Shown: positions 1-8,470 of the stretch, piece by piece
How the letters are laid out: every line of letters begins with the position of its first letter
Numbering within the stretch: the first letter of the stretch is position 1
From: Corallococcus caeni
Lineage (GTDB): Bacteria > Myxococcota > Myxococcia > Myxococcales > Myxococcaceae
Direction of reading: 5' to 3'
Assembly (NCBI RefSeq): GCF_036245865.1
Contig: NZ_BTTW01000002.1
Span: 1-64,000 of the forward strand
Length of the DNA stretch: 64,000 nt
Made by a program: the position numbers and the translations under genes
Notes under the pieces: generated by a model
What the model was told of the DNA's origin: nothing
What the model saw: only the letters and a program-made list of their open reading frames with translations
Database searches by the model: none

Positions 1-132
1 AGGCCAGGACGCCACCATGTGCGTCCGCCCGGAAGACATCAGCTATTCTCAATTGCTTCTTCATCTTCTGAAGAGGCTTCATTCAAGCAGAAGCTTGCAA
101 CTTACCCTTCGTATGCACCGTCATTCGTTTTT
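1..132 (+). other. rRNA operon spacer upstream of 5S rRNA
   Basis: This leader precedes the 5S rRNA. It is less GC-rich than the rest of the window and has no convincing reading frame. I could not match it to the conserved 3' end of 23S rRNA, so it is best read as the 23S-5S intergenic spacer with 23S outside the window. The placement is an inference from the usual 16S-23S-5S order. Confidence 0.4.
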
Positions 133-246
<114 letters not shown>

Positions 247-256
247 ATTCTTTTTG

Positions 257-295
257 AAAGCCCCTGGTGCCGCAAGGCGCCAGGGGCTTTGTCTT
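257..295 (+). terminator. Rho-independent terminator of the rRNA operon
   Basis: A 15-bp perfect stem (aaagcccctggtgcc pairing with ggcgccaggggcttt) closes a gcaa loop, followed by a short T-rich stretch (gtcttt). It lies about 10 nt after the 5S rRNA end and is the obvious stop signal of the rRNA operon. Confidence 0.9.
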
Positions 296-370
296 TGCGG
301 GCTTCGCTTCTCCCCGCCGCCCCTCTGGCTCGAGCGCTGATCCGCGCTCGCTGGAGACTGTCTTTGCGAA

Positions 371-1228
371 TCAGCCCAGCAGGCGGACCGCGAGAAACAC
401 GGGGAGGGCGACATAATAGAGCGCCCGGCAACTCCATTCAGCGCCGATGCGGACGTTGCGTGCCCATCTCGGGCCCAGCCATGCGGCGCTGAAACACACT
501 GCTTCGGCGAGGGCCCTCCAGAAGCAGCCAAACAGCAACAGCGCGAGGAACACTGGCAGCCAGGTGCGCATGAAGGACGTGAGGTACGCCGTCCATCCGT
601 ACATCTGGAGCTCTCCGAACGGACCTCCGAAGGAGATGTACTGGTGTGCCCGGAAGAAGATGCCCGCGAGCACTCCGGGCACCAGGCCGTACTTCAATGC
701 CTGGTCGTACCAACGCCTGCGCCACTTCTCGCTTCGGGCCTGCGCATACCTCACCCGCGGGTCGTTCCGCGCCTCTCCCCGACTTCCCATCGCCGCGAGC
801 AGCGGCATGGGCGCCTGGATCTCCAGGCCATGGTCGAATGTCCGTCCTGTGCGCAGCCGCAAGGTGAGCCCCGGGCCTGGAACGGGCAGACGCCACGGGT
901 GGATGGACTCCAGTGCTTCGAATGGAATCTCGAAGTGGGCTCCCCCTCGCTGGGTGAGCACCAGCCCCTCTGGACGCACCGTGACCGTGGCCCTCGTGCC
1001 CAGGCGCAGCAGGTGGAGCGCGATGAACGGCAACACTCCTCCGACCGCCAGGCCCGTCGCCAGTGGCTCGGGGAGCAGCGTCTGGGTGCCCGCGAGCACG
1101 TCCTTGAAGAGCAGCGCGGTAAAGAAGCAGAGCGTGCCCAGCATCACTGCGTGCAGGAGCGCTCCCACTGCGCGCAGCCGAGGCGTGAAGGCGTGGACGG
1201 GGAAGGGGCCGGACGCGTCGACGGTCAT
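371..1228 (-). CDS. membrane protein of unknown function with PH-like middle domain
   Basis: Predicted 285-residue protein. Two hydrophobic helices (about residues 19-41 and 55-75) precede a beta-rich soluble stretch (TVTVRPEGLVLTQRGG and following, about 77-130) that resembles bacterial PH-like domains next to membrane helices. At least two further helices fill the C-terminal third. The ATG at 1228 gives a clean N-terminus (MTVDASG) leading into the first helix; an upstream in-frame start at 1288 would add a basic, Cys-containing 20-residue leader with no membrane logic. It is divergent from the next gene. No catalytic motif was recognised, so the function is unknown. Confidence 0.75.
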   Translation of the reverse strand: MTVDASGPFPVHAFTPRLRAVGALLHAVMLGTLCFFTALLFKDVLAGTQTLLPEPLATGLAVGGVLPFIALHLLRLGTRATVTVRPEGLVLTQRGGAHFEIPFEALESIHPWRLPVPGPGLTLRLRTGRTFDHGLEIQAPMPLLAAMGSRGEARNDPRVRYAQARSEKWRRRWYDQALKYGLVPGVLAGIFFRAHQYISFGGPFGELQMYGWTAYLTSFMRTWLPVFLALLLFGCFWRALAEAVCFSAAWLGPRWARNVRIGAEWSCRALYYVALPVFLAVRLLG

Positions 1229-1308
1229 GGTAGGGGCATGGCCGCGCGCGCATTGCCTCTCCGCGAGCGGCTTCCGTAGCATACGCACCCTGGAGGCCCC
1301 CCGAGAAC

Positions 1309-1938
1309 ATGCGTTCCCCGCAGCCTGGCCCTGAGCGTCGCACCGATTCCGATGGCGTGACGCGGGTGACGCCCTCGCGCGAATCCCCTGGCGGCGTGGG
1401 TCCCTGGCTCATCGGTGGGGCCCTGGCCATCACCGGTCTGTGCGTGGGGCTCTGCCTCTGGTGGCTCTCCCGCCCCGTTCCCGTGGACGACCTGCCTCCC
1501 ATCGTGGTGGCCGCGCGCCCCGCGCCGGTGGCTCCCTCCCTGGCTCCGGCGCGCCCATCCGTGCGCCCTGCAGCAGTCCCCGTCGCCGCGACCACGCCCG
1601 TGGAGGAGCCCGCTCCCATGCCCGTTGATGAGCCGCCCCCCCCGGAAGGAAAGAGCGGGACGGCGCTGTACCAGCGCGGCACCAAGCCGTTGAAGCGTGG
1701 GCTTGTCGTGCCCGACGACTTCGAGCTGCCCCCTGGCTTCATGCGCCACTACCAGACGACGGATAACGGCCAGCCGCTCGCCGCCATCCTGATGTTCCAT
1801 CCGGACTTCACGCCCAAGGACGCCAACGGGCAGCCCATCCCCATCCCCGAGAACCGCGTGGTGCCCGAGGAGCTGGCGCCCCCTGGCATGCCCCACCGGC
1901 TGCTGGAGATTCCTGTCGAGGATGGGGACTCGCAGTGA
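1309..1938 (+). CDS. single-pass membrane protein with proline-rich linker
   Basis: 209 residues. A cytoplasmic N-terminus of about 30 residues is followed by one transmembrane helix (about 31-53), then a Pro/Ala/Val-rich linker (about 55-115) that could span periplasm, then a small C-terminal domain (about 120-209) rich in Pro and acidic residues. No known enzyme motif was seen. Its stop codon overlaps the GTG start of lnt (gtga), so the two are translationally coupled and probably share envelope roles. Function is not known. Confidence 0.8.
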   Translation: MRSPQPGPERRTDSDGVTRVTPSRESPGGVGPWLIGGALAITGLCVGLCLWWLSRPVPVDDLPPIVVAARPAPVAPSLAPARPSVRPAAVPVAATTPVEEPAPMPVDEPPPPEGKSGTALYQRGTKPLKRGLVVPDDFELPPGFMRHYQTTDNGQPLAAILMFHPDFTPKDANGQPIPIPENRVVPEELAPPGMPHRLLEIPVEDGDSQ

Positions 1939-3554
1939 CGTCTGTGAAGGGGTGGGCCGGGGCGCTCCTGGGCGTCGCGGCGACCACCGTGCTGTTCTCG
2001 CTGTTCGGACAGCTGAACCCGGGCTGGGTGTGGCTGGGCGCGGTGGCCATGGCGCCGTGGCTCGCGGCGGTGGATCGGGTTCCCTCCGCTCGTGGTGCCG
2101 TGGCCCTGGGCATCCTGCTGTCGGTGGCGTTCACCGCGGCGGTGTTCGGCTGGTTCCCGGGCGCCATCGCGGCGTACTCGCGTGCTCCGGTGTGGCTGTG
2201 CTGGGGCGTGTTCCTGCTCATCGCTCCCGTGCTGGAGCTCCAGTTCCTTACCGCCGCCTGGGTGCGGTGGTACGCGCGCCGGCAGGTGGGAGAGGCGCCT
2301 CACCTTGCTTGGGTTCCTCCCGTGCTCACCGCCCTCGCGTATGTGGGCACCGAGTGGTTCACACCCAAGCTGTTCGCCGAGACGCTGGGCCACGGCCTCT
2401 ATGCCTCGGAGACGCTGCGCCAGGGCGCAGACGTGGCCGGCGCTCCGGGCCTTACGCTGGTCCTGCTGCTCATCAACGAGTGTGTCGTCTCGGTGGCGCA
2501 GGGGCTGGCTTCCCGGCGGGCCTTGCGGCTGGGGCCGGTGGTCCTCGCGGTCGTGCTCGCTGTGTCTGGCTGGGGCTACGGGCGGGTGAGGCTGGGGCAG
2601 GTGCGTGCGGCGGTGCACTCGGCTCAGTCGCTGGTGGTGGGTGCGGTTCAGGCGAACATCACCAACATCGAGAAGATGGCCGCGGAGCAGGGGACCTACG
2701 AGGTCGTTCGCAACATCCTGGATACGCACTACGCGATGTCGGATGCGTTGCTGCGCTCGGCGCCGCTGGACCTGCTGGTGTGGCCGGAGACGGTGTATCC
2801 GACGACGTTCGGTACTCCGAAGAGCGAGGACGGCGGCGCCCTGGATGATGAGATCCGTGCGTGGGTCGCGGAGCGGGGTGTGCCGCTGGTGTTCGGCACG
2901 TACGACCTGGACGGCGAACGCGAGTTCAACGCCGCCATGTTCCTGGGGCCCTCCGCTACGGGCGAACTGGCGCAGGCCGCCTACCGCAAGACGATGCTGT
3001 TCCCTCTCACGGAGTGGGTTCCGGACGCGGTGGATACGCCCGCGCTCCGCGCCTGGCTTCCCTGGACCGGCCGATGGAAGCGCGGTCCTGGCCCTCGGTT
3101 GGTGGACTTCCGGCTGAACGGCGGCCGCGTGCTCAAGGTCGCTCCGCTCATCTGCTACGAGGCGCTCTTTCCCAACTACGTCGCGGCGGAGGTGCGCCAG
3201 GGGGCGGACCTGCTCCTCACGCTGTCGAATGACTCGTGGTTCTCCGGTACCCCCGCGCCCCGGTTGCACCTGATGCATGCGGCCTTTCGCAGCATCGAGA
3301 CGCGTACGGCGCAGGTTCGGGTGACGAACTCCGGCATCTCCGCGTTCATTGACCCGGCGGGGACGTGGACCTCCGAACTGGAGGACAACCAGCGCGCCAG
3401 CACCGTGATGCGCGTGCCTACGGCGGATCGGCTGAGCTCGCTCGCGGGGGCGTGGGGGGACTGGCTGGGACCCGTTGCGCTCGTGCTCTCCGTGGTGCTG
3501 GGCGCGTGGATCCGTCGGCGCGGCGTGGAACGGCCTGGTCCCGTCCCGGTGTGA
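1935..3554 (+). CDS. lnt: apolipoprotein N-acyltransferase
   Basis: 539 residues. Lnt adds the third acyl chain to the N-terminal cysteine of lipoproteins at the inner membrane. The N-terminal half (about 1-215) is a multi-helix membrane domain; the rest is a periplasmic nitrilase-fold domain, with a last helix near 500-528. The catalytic triad is visible: Glu285 in LLVWPETVYP, Lys352 in YRKTMLFPLTEW and Cys407 in APLICYEALFP. The start is a GTG overlapping the stop of the upstream gene by four bases. The many lipoproteins in this window are expected substrates. Confidence 0.95.
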   Translation: MTSVKGWAGALLGVAATTVLFSLFGQLNPGWVWLGAVAMAPWLAAVDRVPSARGAVALGILLSVAFTAAVFGWFPGAIAAYSRAPVWLCWGVFLLIAPVLELQFLTAAWVRWYARRQVGEAPHLAWVPPVLTALAYVGTEWFTPKLFAETLGHGLYASETLRQGADVAGAPGLTLVLLLINECVVSVAQGLASRRALRLGPVVLAVVLAVSGWGYGRVRLGQVRAAVHSAQSLVVGAVQANITNIEKMAAEQGTYEVVRNILDTHYAMSDALLRSAPLDLLVWPETVYPTTFGTPKSEDGGALDDEIRAWVAERGVPLVFGTYDLDGEREFNAAMFLGPSATGELAQAAYRKTMLFPLTEWVPDAVDTPALRAWLPWTGRWKRGPGPRLVDFRLNGGRVLKVAPLICYEALFPNYVAAEVRQGADLLLTLSNDSWFSGTPAPRLHLMHAAFRSIETRTAQVRVTNSGISAFIDPAGTWTSELEDNQRASTVMRVPTADRLSSLAGAWGDWLGPVALVLSVVLGAWIRRRGVERPGPVPV

Positions 3555-3675
3555 GCACTTCGGTCCCGCCCGGATTTTACCTTGGCGTTTCGACCCTGGC
3601 CTCTACCTCTGACGAGGGATGGTGGGGTGTGCGAGGCGTCGCGATTCTTGGCGCAACCTCTTCACAGGAGCTGCC

Positions 3676-3852
3676 ATGAGCGACGATCTCAAGAACCGGG
3701 GACCGAAGGACCGCGCGCGGATCAACGTCAACGAGCCTTGGGAGGTGAGTTGGTGGTGCGCCCACTTCGGGTGCACGGCGGCGCAGTTGCGCGCTGCCGT
3801 ACAGGCCGTGGGGGTGATGACTGCCGACGTGAAGCGCCACCTGGGTAAGTAG
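3676..3852 (+). CDS. DUF3606 small protein
   Basis: A 58-residue protein beginning MSDDLKNRGPKDRARINVNE, with the EPWEVSWWCAHFGCTAAQLRAAV segment and a Lys-rich end (VKRHLGK). This is the typical length and pattern of the DUF3606 family of small, mostly uncharacterised proteins often linked to stress in proteobacteria. The ATG at 3676 has a ggag ribosome-binding site 5 nt upstream. A longer in-frame start at 3619 is possible but would not fit family length. It converges on the next gene. Confidence 0.85.
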   Translation: MSDDLKNRGPKDRARINVNEPWEVSWWCAHFGCTAAQLRAAVQAVGVMTADVKRHLGK

Positions 3853-3892
3853 AAACGCCCCCACTCCGTGGCACTGGGGCCGGAGCCCTTGT

Positions 3893-4792
3893 TCAGGCGG
3901 CTTCGGCTTTCTGGGCGGGGAGCTGGGCGTCTGTCTTGGGCTTCTGGGCGATGACCTGGATCTCCCTTCGCAGGTGCGTCAGCCGGCACACCTGCACCCA
4001 GGCCCATAGGAAGGCGAAGCGCACGTATTCGTAGGGGGCCCTCGCGCCCTTCGCCAGCCTCCGGCGGAGGATGTCCTTGCCTGCCTTCACTGGCTGCATC
4101 CCGGCCCGGGCGCAGGCGTCCGCGAGGTTGTGCTCGTAGAAGTACACGTGGTGCTGCCAGCCTCGCCGGTCCGGCCGGAACGAGCGGCCCTTCCGGGGCA
4201 TCACGATGATCTTGTAGTACGCCGCGTCCGGGACGATGACGAACGCCACCCCTCCCGGCCTCAACACGCGCTGGATTTCACGCAGCCCGTCCATGGGCTG
4301 GTCCACGTGCTCCAGCGTGTGCTTGAGCGTGATGATGTCGAACGACGCATCCGGGAACGGCAGCTGCGTCAGCGAGCCGTACTCGGCCGTGTAGCCTCGC
4401 TCACGGCAGAGGTTCACCGAGAACTGTGAGTAGTCCAGCCCCGTGGCCTTCAGCCCCGCTCGCTGCGCGGCCTCCAGCACGTAGCCCGCTGAACAGCCGA
4501 CATCCAGCAGGTCCTTCGCGTGCGGCGCGTACTCCAGGCACACCAACACCTGCCGCAGGCACTTGCGCACCCGGTGGTCCCAGCGGCTCAGGTACTTCGC
4601 GCGGTTGTGCTTGAAGTACTTCTCCTCGTAGCCGTCGCCCAGGCCCGGCTGTTGCTCGCGCTTGTAGATGAGCCCGCAGCCTGTGCAACGGCCGTAGCTC
4701 AGCTCGCGGAACGCAACGACCGGACGGGATCCGGTCTCCTTGCAGACCGGACAGGCAGAGTAGAAGGGAGCAAGCATCGCGGACCGCACCAT
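3893..4792 (-). CDS. class I SAM-dependent methyltransferase with N-terminal zinc ribbon
   Basis: 299 residues. Two CxxC pairs (Cys14/Cys17 and Cys37/Cys40) form a short zinc ribbon of the kind found in front of sugar or lipid methyltransferases. A Rossmann methyltransferase domain follows (about 75-230) with SAM motif I LLDVGCSAGYVLEAA, the acidic turn TGLDYSQ, motif PFPDASFDIITLKHTLEHV and post-motif VLRPGGVAFVIVPD. The C-terminal 60 residues contain a hydrophobic/aromatic stretch (VRFAFLWAWVQVCRLTH) that may touch the membrane. The substrate cannot be told; polysaccharide or lipid is plausible for this architecture. Confidence 0.85.
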   Translation of the reverse strand: MVRSAMLAPFYSACPVCKETGSRPVVAFRELSYGRCTGCGLIYKREQQPGLGDGYEEKYFKHNRAKYLSRWDHRVRKCLRQVLVCLEYAPHAKDLLDVGCSAGYVLEAAQRAGLKATGLDYSQFSVNLCRERGYTAEYGSLTQLPFPDASFDIITLKHTLEHVDQPMDGLREIQRVLRPGGVAFVIVPDAAYYKIIVMPRKGRSFRPDRRGWQHHVYFYEHNLADACARAGMQPVKAGKDILRRRLAKGARAPYEYVRFAFLWAWVQVCRLTHLRREIQVIAQKPKTDAQLPAQKAEAA

Positions 4793-4844
4793 CGGGTGCC
4801 TCGTTCCAGAGTGTCAATCGCACTCGGGACGCAGGGGGCGCGGC

Positions 4845-6050
4845 TCAGGGCCGCCGTGCCCGCTTCGTCAGGCCGAGCGCTCCCAGGGCGAGCAGGGCTG
4901 CGATGGCGACTCCCAGGGCCATGGGCCTCGCCGTGCCGTCGTGGCTCGCGCTCACCGCCGCGGAGGCTCCGGCCGCCAGCAGGAACTGGAGCGCTCCCAG
5001 CACCGCTGATGCGATGCCTGCCTGCTTCGCGTGCTGCTCCATCGCCAGCGCCGTCGCGTTGGGCGTGATGGCTCCCAGGCTGGAGACGAACACGAACAGC
5101 GACAGCGCGATGCCCCACAGTCCACCGAAGCCCGTCGCGGCCACCGCCACCAGCGCCAGCCCCGCGAGCGCGGCGATGCGCACCGCCTGCTTCAACACCC
5201 TTTCCGGTGAGGCGCGCGCCAGGAGCCAGTGATTGAGCTGCGACACCGCCACCAGCCCCGCCGCGTTCGCTCCGAAGAACCAGCCGAAGTGCTCCGGCTT
5301 CACGCCGTGCAACGTGATGAACACGAAGGGCGAGCCGCTGATGTACGCGAACATCCCCGCCTGCGAGAGCCCCGCCGCCAGCGCGGGCCCCAGGAAGTCT
5401 GGTGCCTTCGTGATGCCCCACATGGCCTGGAAGGGTCGGGACCGGGGCGCTCCGCTCCTCGGCGGCGCGGTCTCCGGCAGGATGGCGAAGGCCGCTCCCA
5501 GCGCGATGAGGCCGATGACCGCGTGGCTTCCGAAGATGGCTCGCCAGCCCGCGGCTCTCAGCACCCAGCCGCCCAGCAGCGGTGCGAGGACGGGCGCCAG
5601 ACCCATCACCAGCACCAGGCGCGACATCATGCGCGCCGCCGCTGCTCCCGAGTGCAGGTCCCTCACGACGGCTCGCGAGGTCACCATTCCCACCGAACCG
5701 CCCAGCGCCTGCACGAACCGGCAGGCCGCGAGCACCTCCGCCGAGGGCGCGGTCGCGCAGCCGATGGAGCCCAGCACGTACAGCAGCAAACCCGCGTAGA
5801 GCGGCTTCGTCCGGCCGAACCGGTCGCTCACCGGACCGGAGAGGAGCTGCCCTACCGCGAGCCCCGCGAAGAACGTCGCGAGGGTGCGCTCCACTTCGCC
5901 GGCGGTCGCGTGCAGCGACTCGCTGATGGAGGGGAACGCCGGCAGGTACATGTCGATGGACAGCGGCCCGAAGCCGATGAGCGCTCCCAGGAGGAGGATC
6001 AGCCCGGGGCCCTCCGTGGAGCGGGACAGCTTGGGCGTGGCGGTCGTCAT
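4845..6050 (-). CDS. Bcr/CflA family drug efflux MFS transporter
   Basis: 401 residues with about 12 hydrophobic helices. The N-terminal block (SIDMYLPAFPSISESL) and motif A between helices 2 and 3 (GPVSDRFGRTKPLYAGLL) are characteristic of Bcr/CflA proton-driven exporters of bicyclomycin, chloramphenicol and similar drugs. RFVQALGGSVGMVTSRAVVRD matches the family helix-4 pattern. The ATG at 6050 overlaps the stop codon of the upstream TetR gene (ATGA), so repressor and pump form a coupled pair. Actual drug substrates cannot be read from the sequence. Confidence 0.92.
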   Translation of the reverse strand: MTTATPKLSRSTEGPGLILLLGALIGFGPLSIDMYLPAFPSISESLHATAGEVERTLATFFAGLAVGQLLSGPVSDRFGRTKPLYAGLLLYVLGSIGCATAPSAEVLAACRFVQALGGSVGMVTSRAVVRDLHSGAAAARMMSRLVLVMGLAPVLAPLLGGWVLRAAGWRAIFGSHAVIGLIALGAAFAILPETAPPRSGAPRSRPFQAMWGITKAPDFLGPALAAGLSQAGMFAYISGSPFVFITLHGVKPEHFGWFFGANAAGLVAVSQLNHWLLARASPERVLKQAVRIAALAGLALVAVAATGFGGLWGIALSLFVFVSSLGAITPNATALAMEQHAKQAGIASAVLGALQFLLAAGASAAVSASHDGTARPMALGVAIAALLALGALGLTKRARRP

Positions 6051-6673
6051 CCTGGCTTCCTCTTCAGCGGCTTCTTCCGGGCGCGCGCCGGCGCTTCCCG
6101 TGGGGGCAGCAGCACCCGGATGAGCTGGCGCAGCACGGCTTCGTCGTCGCCGGGGGCATAGGTGGTTCCTCCTACGTGGGCGTTGAAGCAGCGGGCCTCC
6201 AGCGCTCCACAGAGTGCTTCCGCCACGGCCCCGGGCCTGGCCAGGTCCACCCGTCCGGCTCGCTTCGCCCGGGTGAGCCACTTCGTCAGGCCCTCTCGCA
6301 GCGCGACGGGCGGCGGCGTCTCCAACTGCATGGCCCTGGCTCCGCCGAGCCCCGAGTAGTGCAGCACGAACAACCAGGGCACCAACTGGCGCAGGAAGTC
6401 CCGGTGGTGCAGGAGCGCTTCCAGGAGCTGGTCCTCGATGGACACGCGTTCCTTGGGGCCTGGCTCCAGGAGGGCCAGGGCGGTGGGGGGCACGGGGCGG
6501 AGGGCTCGGGACATCAGCGCCTCCTTGGTGCCCACCCGGTGCAGCAGCGCCGCCTGCGAGATGCCCAGCCGCTTCGCGATGTCCTGCAGCGGAGCGGACG
6601 GGCCCTGGGCCAGGAACACGGCTCGGGCGGCTTCGTCGATCTCCGGGTCGAGGACTCGAGGGGGACGGGACAT
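6047..6673 (-). CDS. TetR/AcrR family transcriptional regulator
   Basis: 208 residues. A helix-turn-helix lies at about residues 25-60 (APLQDIAKRLGISQAALLHR followed by VGTKEALM), the standard TetR DNA-binding domain; the rest is a helical ligand-binding and dimer domain. Its stop overlaps the start of the efflux pump gene by four bases, so it very probably represses its own operon and is released by a pump substrate. The ATG at 6673 (MSRPPRVLDPE) is preferred over one at 6727 because the latter would run through the candidate operator. Confidence 0.92.
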   Translation of the reverse strand: MSRPPRVLDPEIDEAARAVFLAQGPSAPLQDIAKRLGISQAALLHRVGTKEALMSRALRPVPPTALALLEPGPKERVSIEDQLLEALLHHRDFLRQLVPWLFVLHYSGLGGARAMQLETPPPVALREGLTKWLTRAKRAGRVDLARPGAVAEALCGALEARCFNAHVGGTTYAPGDDEAVLRQLIRVLLPPREAPARARKKPLKRKPG

Positions 6674-6683
6674 GGGCGCGGGA

Positions 6684-6709
6684 TTAGTTACTGACTGGTA
6701 GGTAACCAA
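6684..6709. promoter_or_regulatory. candidate TetR operator upstream of tetR-efflux operon
   Basis: The sequence ttagttac, 10 bases, gtaaccaa is an inverted repeat with 7 of 8 bases matching in each arm. It is an AT-rich island just upstream of the TetR start in otherwise GC-rich DNA. Position and symmetry fit an autoregulatory site of the adjacent TetR protein; this is inferred, not known. Confidence 0.45.
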
Positions 6710-6725
6710 TCCGCGCCAGCCGTGC

Positions 6726-6752
6726 AAGGGGCCCGTCCTTCCGGGCCCCTTT
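6726..6752 (-). terminator. hairpin between GMC oxidoreductase gene and tetR region
   Basis: A 10-bp GC-rich stem (aaggggcccg / cgggcccctt) lies about 25 bp beyond the stop of the GMC oxidoreductase gene. The T-tract is short in both directions, so it is a weak intrinsic terminator at best. Confidence 0.4.
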
Positions 6753-6775
6753 GCGTCTCCAGCTTCCGAGGGACT

Positions 6776-8299
6776 CTAGAGGCGGCCGGCCTTGAGCTCG
6801 CCCACCAGGTGCGCGCAGGCGCGGACGGTGACGGCCATCATCGTCAGGGTCGGGTTCTGCGGGCCCTGCGAGGGGAAGCAGGAGCCGTCCATGACGTAGA
6901 GGTTGGGCACGTCCCAGCTCTGGTTGAAGGGGTTGAGCACGGACGTCTTCGGGTCCTTGCCCATGCGCGCGGTGCCCACCTCGTGGATGGCCATGCCGGG
7001 CTTGGAGAGCGTCTTGTTGATCTTCTCCACCGTGCAGCCGGCCTCCTCCAGCATCTCCTGGCAGGACGTGGCCGCGTCCTCCGTCATCTTCAGCTCGTTG
7101 TCGGAGTGCCGGCACTCGATGTGCGCCGCGGGGATGCCCCAGCGGTCCTTCACCGTGTCGCTCAGGGTGACGCGGTTTTCCGGGCGCGGGAGCATCTCTC
7201 CGAAGGGCACCAGGTGCATCTGGTCGTCGAAGGTGAAGACCTGCACGCCGTAGCCTCGCGCGAAGTCCGGGTGGCGCTCGGTGACGTTGCGGAACTGGGG
7301 GATGTACGCCCAGCCGTGCTCCTTCTGCTGCAGGTGCGAGGGCAGGCCCATGCGCGCCTCGATGCCCTGCAGGTACATGTGGTCCATCAGGTGCCGGCCC
7401 ACGAGGCCCGAGCTGTTCGCCAGGCCGTCCGGGAACGCCCGGTTGCGCGAGTGCAACAGCAACCGCGTGGATTCAATGGTGCCCGCGGACACCACCACCA
7501 CCTTCGCGCGTACCTCCTCGGACGTGCCGGAGTTCGCGTCGATGAAGGACACCCCCGTCACCTTGCCCGTGGTCGGGTCGTGCAGGATGTGGCTGGCGAT
7601 GGCGTGCGAGCGCAGCGTGAGCCGCCCTGTCTTCAGCGCCGCGGGCAGCGTCACCGGCGCGTTCGAGGTGCGCCGGGCGACGACGTGGCGCTGGGGCCAG
7701 CGGGCCTTCACCTTCTCGCGCAGGCGGACCTCACCGGGAGACAGCGGCGCGGGGGCGGCGAAGACGGAGTCCGGCAGCGTGTCCACGCCGTCCGAGTTGC
7801 CGCGCAGGCCCATCCACCGCTCCACGACTTCGTAGGACGGCGCCAGGTCCGCGAGCGTCAGCGGCCAGTCCGGGCTCAAGCCGTCCAGGCTGCCCGCTCG
7901 GAAGTTGAAGTCGGACAGGCGGTAGAACTGGCGGCCGTGGCTCCTCACGCCGGTGCGCCCGCCCACCTGCCTCGCGCGGATCCAGGCGAACGGCGCGTCG
8001 TCCGGCGTCGTGTAGGGGTTGTCCACGTCATCCACGAAGGCGTGGGGATGGAAGGGCCAGGCGAAGCTCGTGGACTGCACGGACTGGCGCGAGGTCCGGC
8101 CGGAGTCCGACTCGATGCGGTAGCCCAGCTTCTGCTTCACGCGGTGCATCAAGTGGAGGGCCCGGTCCGCCTTCTCACTCCGGCCCGCCTCCAGCACCAG
8201 CACCTGGAGCCCGGCCTCCGTCAGCTGCTTGGCCGCCCAGCCGCCACAGGCGCCCGAACCCACCACCACCGCGTCATAGACCGTCTTCGACGTCTTCAT
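6776..8299 (-). CDS. GMC family oxidoreductase (FAD-dependent)
   Basis: 507 residues. The N-terminus carries the FAD dinucleotide-binding motif VVVGSGACGG (residues 11-20), ending in the ribose-binding acid of VLVLEAGR. The C-terminus has the GMC signatures HEVGTARMG, NLYVMDGSCFPSQGPQNPTL and the final substrate-domain helix. These enzymes oxidise alcohols, sugars or sterols with FAD. No signal peptide is present. The gene is divergent from the hydrolase at 8471; the 171-bp gap between them contains a less GC-rich patch (about 8335-8360) that could hold promoters. The substrate is unknown. Confidence 0.92.
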   Translation of the reverse strand: MKTSKTVYDAVVVGSGACGGWAAKQLTEAGLQVLVLEAGRSEKADRALHLMHRVKQKLGYRIESDSGRTSRQSVQSTSFAWPFHPHAFVDDVDNPYTTPDDAPFAWIRARQVGGRTGVRSHGRQFYRLSDFNFRAGSLDGLSPDWPLTLADLAPSYEVVERWMGLRGNSDGVDTLPDSVFAAPAPLSPGEVRLREKVKARWPQRHVVARRTSNAPVTLPAALKTGRLTLRSHAIASHILHDPTTGKVTGVSFIDANSGTSEEVRAKVVVVSAGTIESTRLLLHSRNRAFPDGLANSSGLVGRHLMDHMYLQGIEARMGLPSHLQQKEHGWAYIPQFRNVTERHPDFARGYGVQVFTFDDQMHLVPFGEMLPRPENRVTLSDTVKDRWGIPAAHIECRHSDNELKMTEDAATSCQEMLEEAGCTVEKINKTLSKPGMAIHEVGTARMGKDPKTSVLNPFNQSWDVPNLYVMDGSCFPSQGPQNPTLTMMAVTVRACAHLVGELKAGRL

Positions 8300-8470
8300 G
8301 CCTGCTCACCCGGACGGTCTTTCTGCCGCCGCTGCTAAAGTTCGCCTAAACTGTAAACCAGGGGCCTGTTGGTGCCTATAGGGTCTAAGGGCCTGGAGGG
8401 TGCCAACACAAGCCCGGGGCGGGGGCTTCCGCCTCTGGTACTGGTCGCTTGCTGTCGGAGAGGGACGGAC

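Noticed and set aside
1-132. The 3' end of a 23S rRNA gene.
   Set aside because: No conserved 23S 3' segment could be recognised in these 132 bases, so it is left as spacer.
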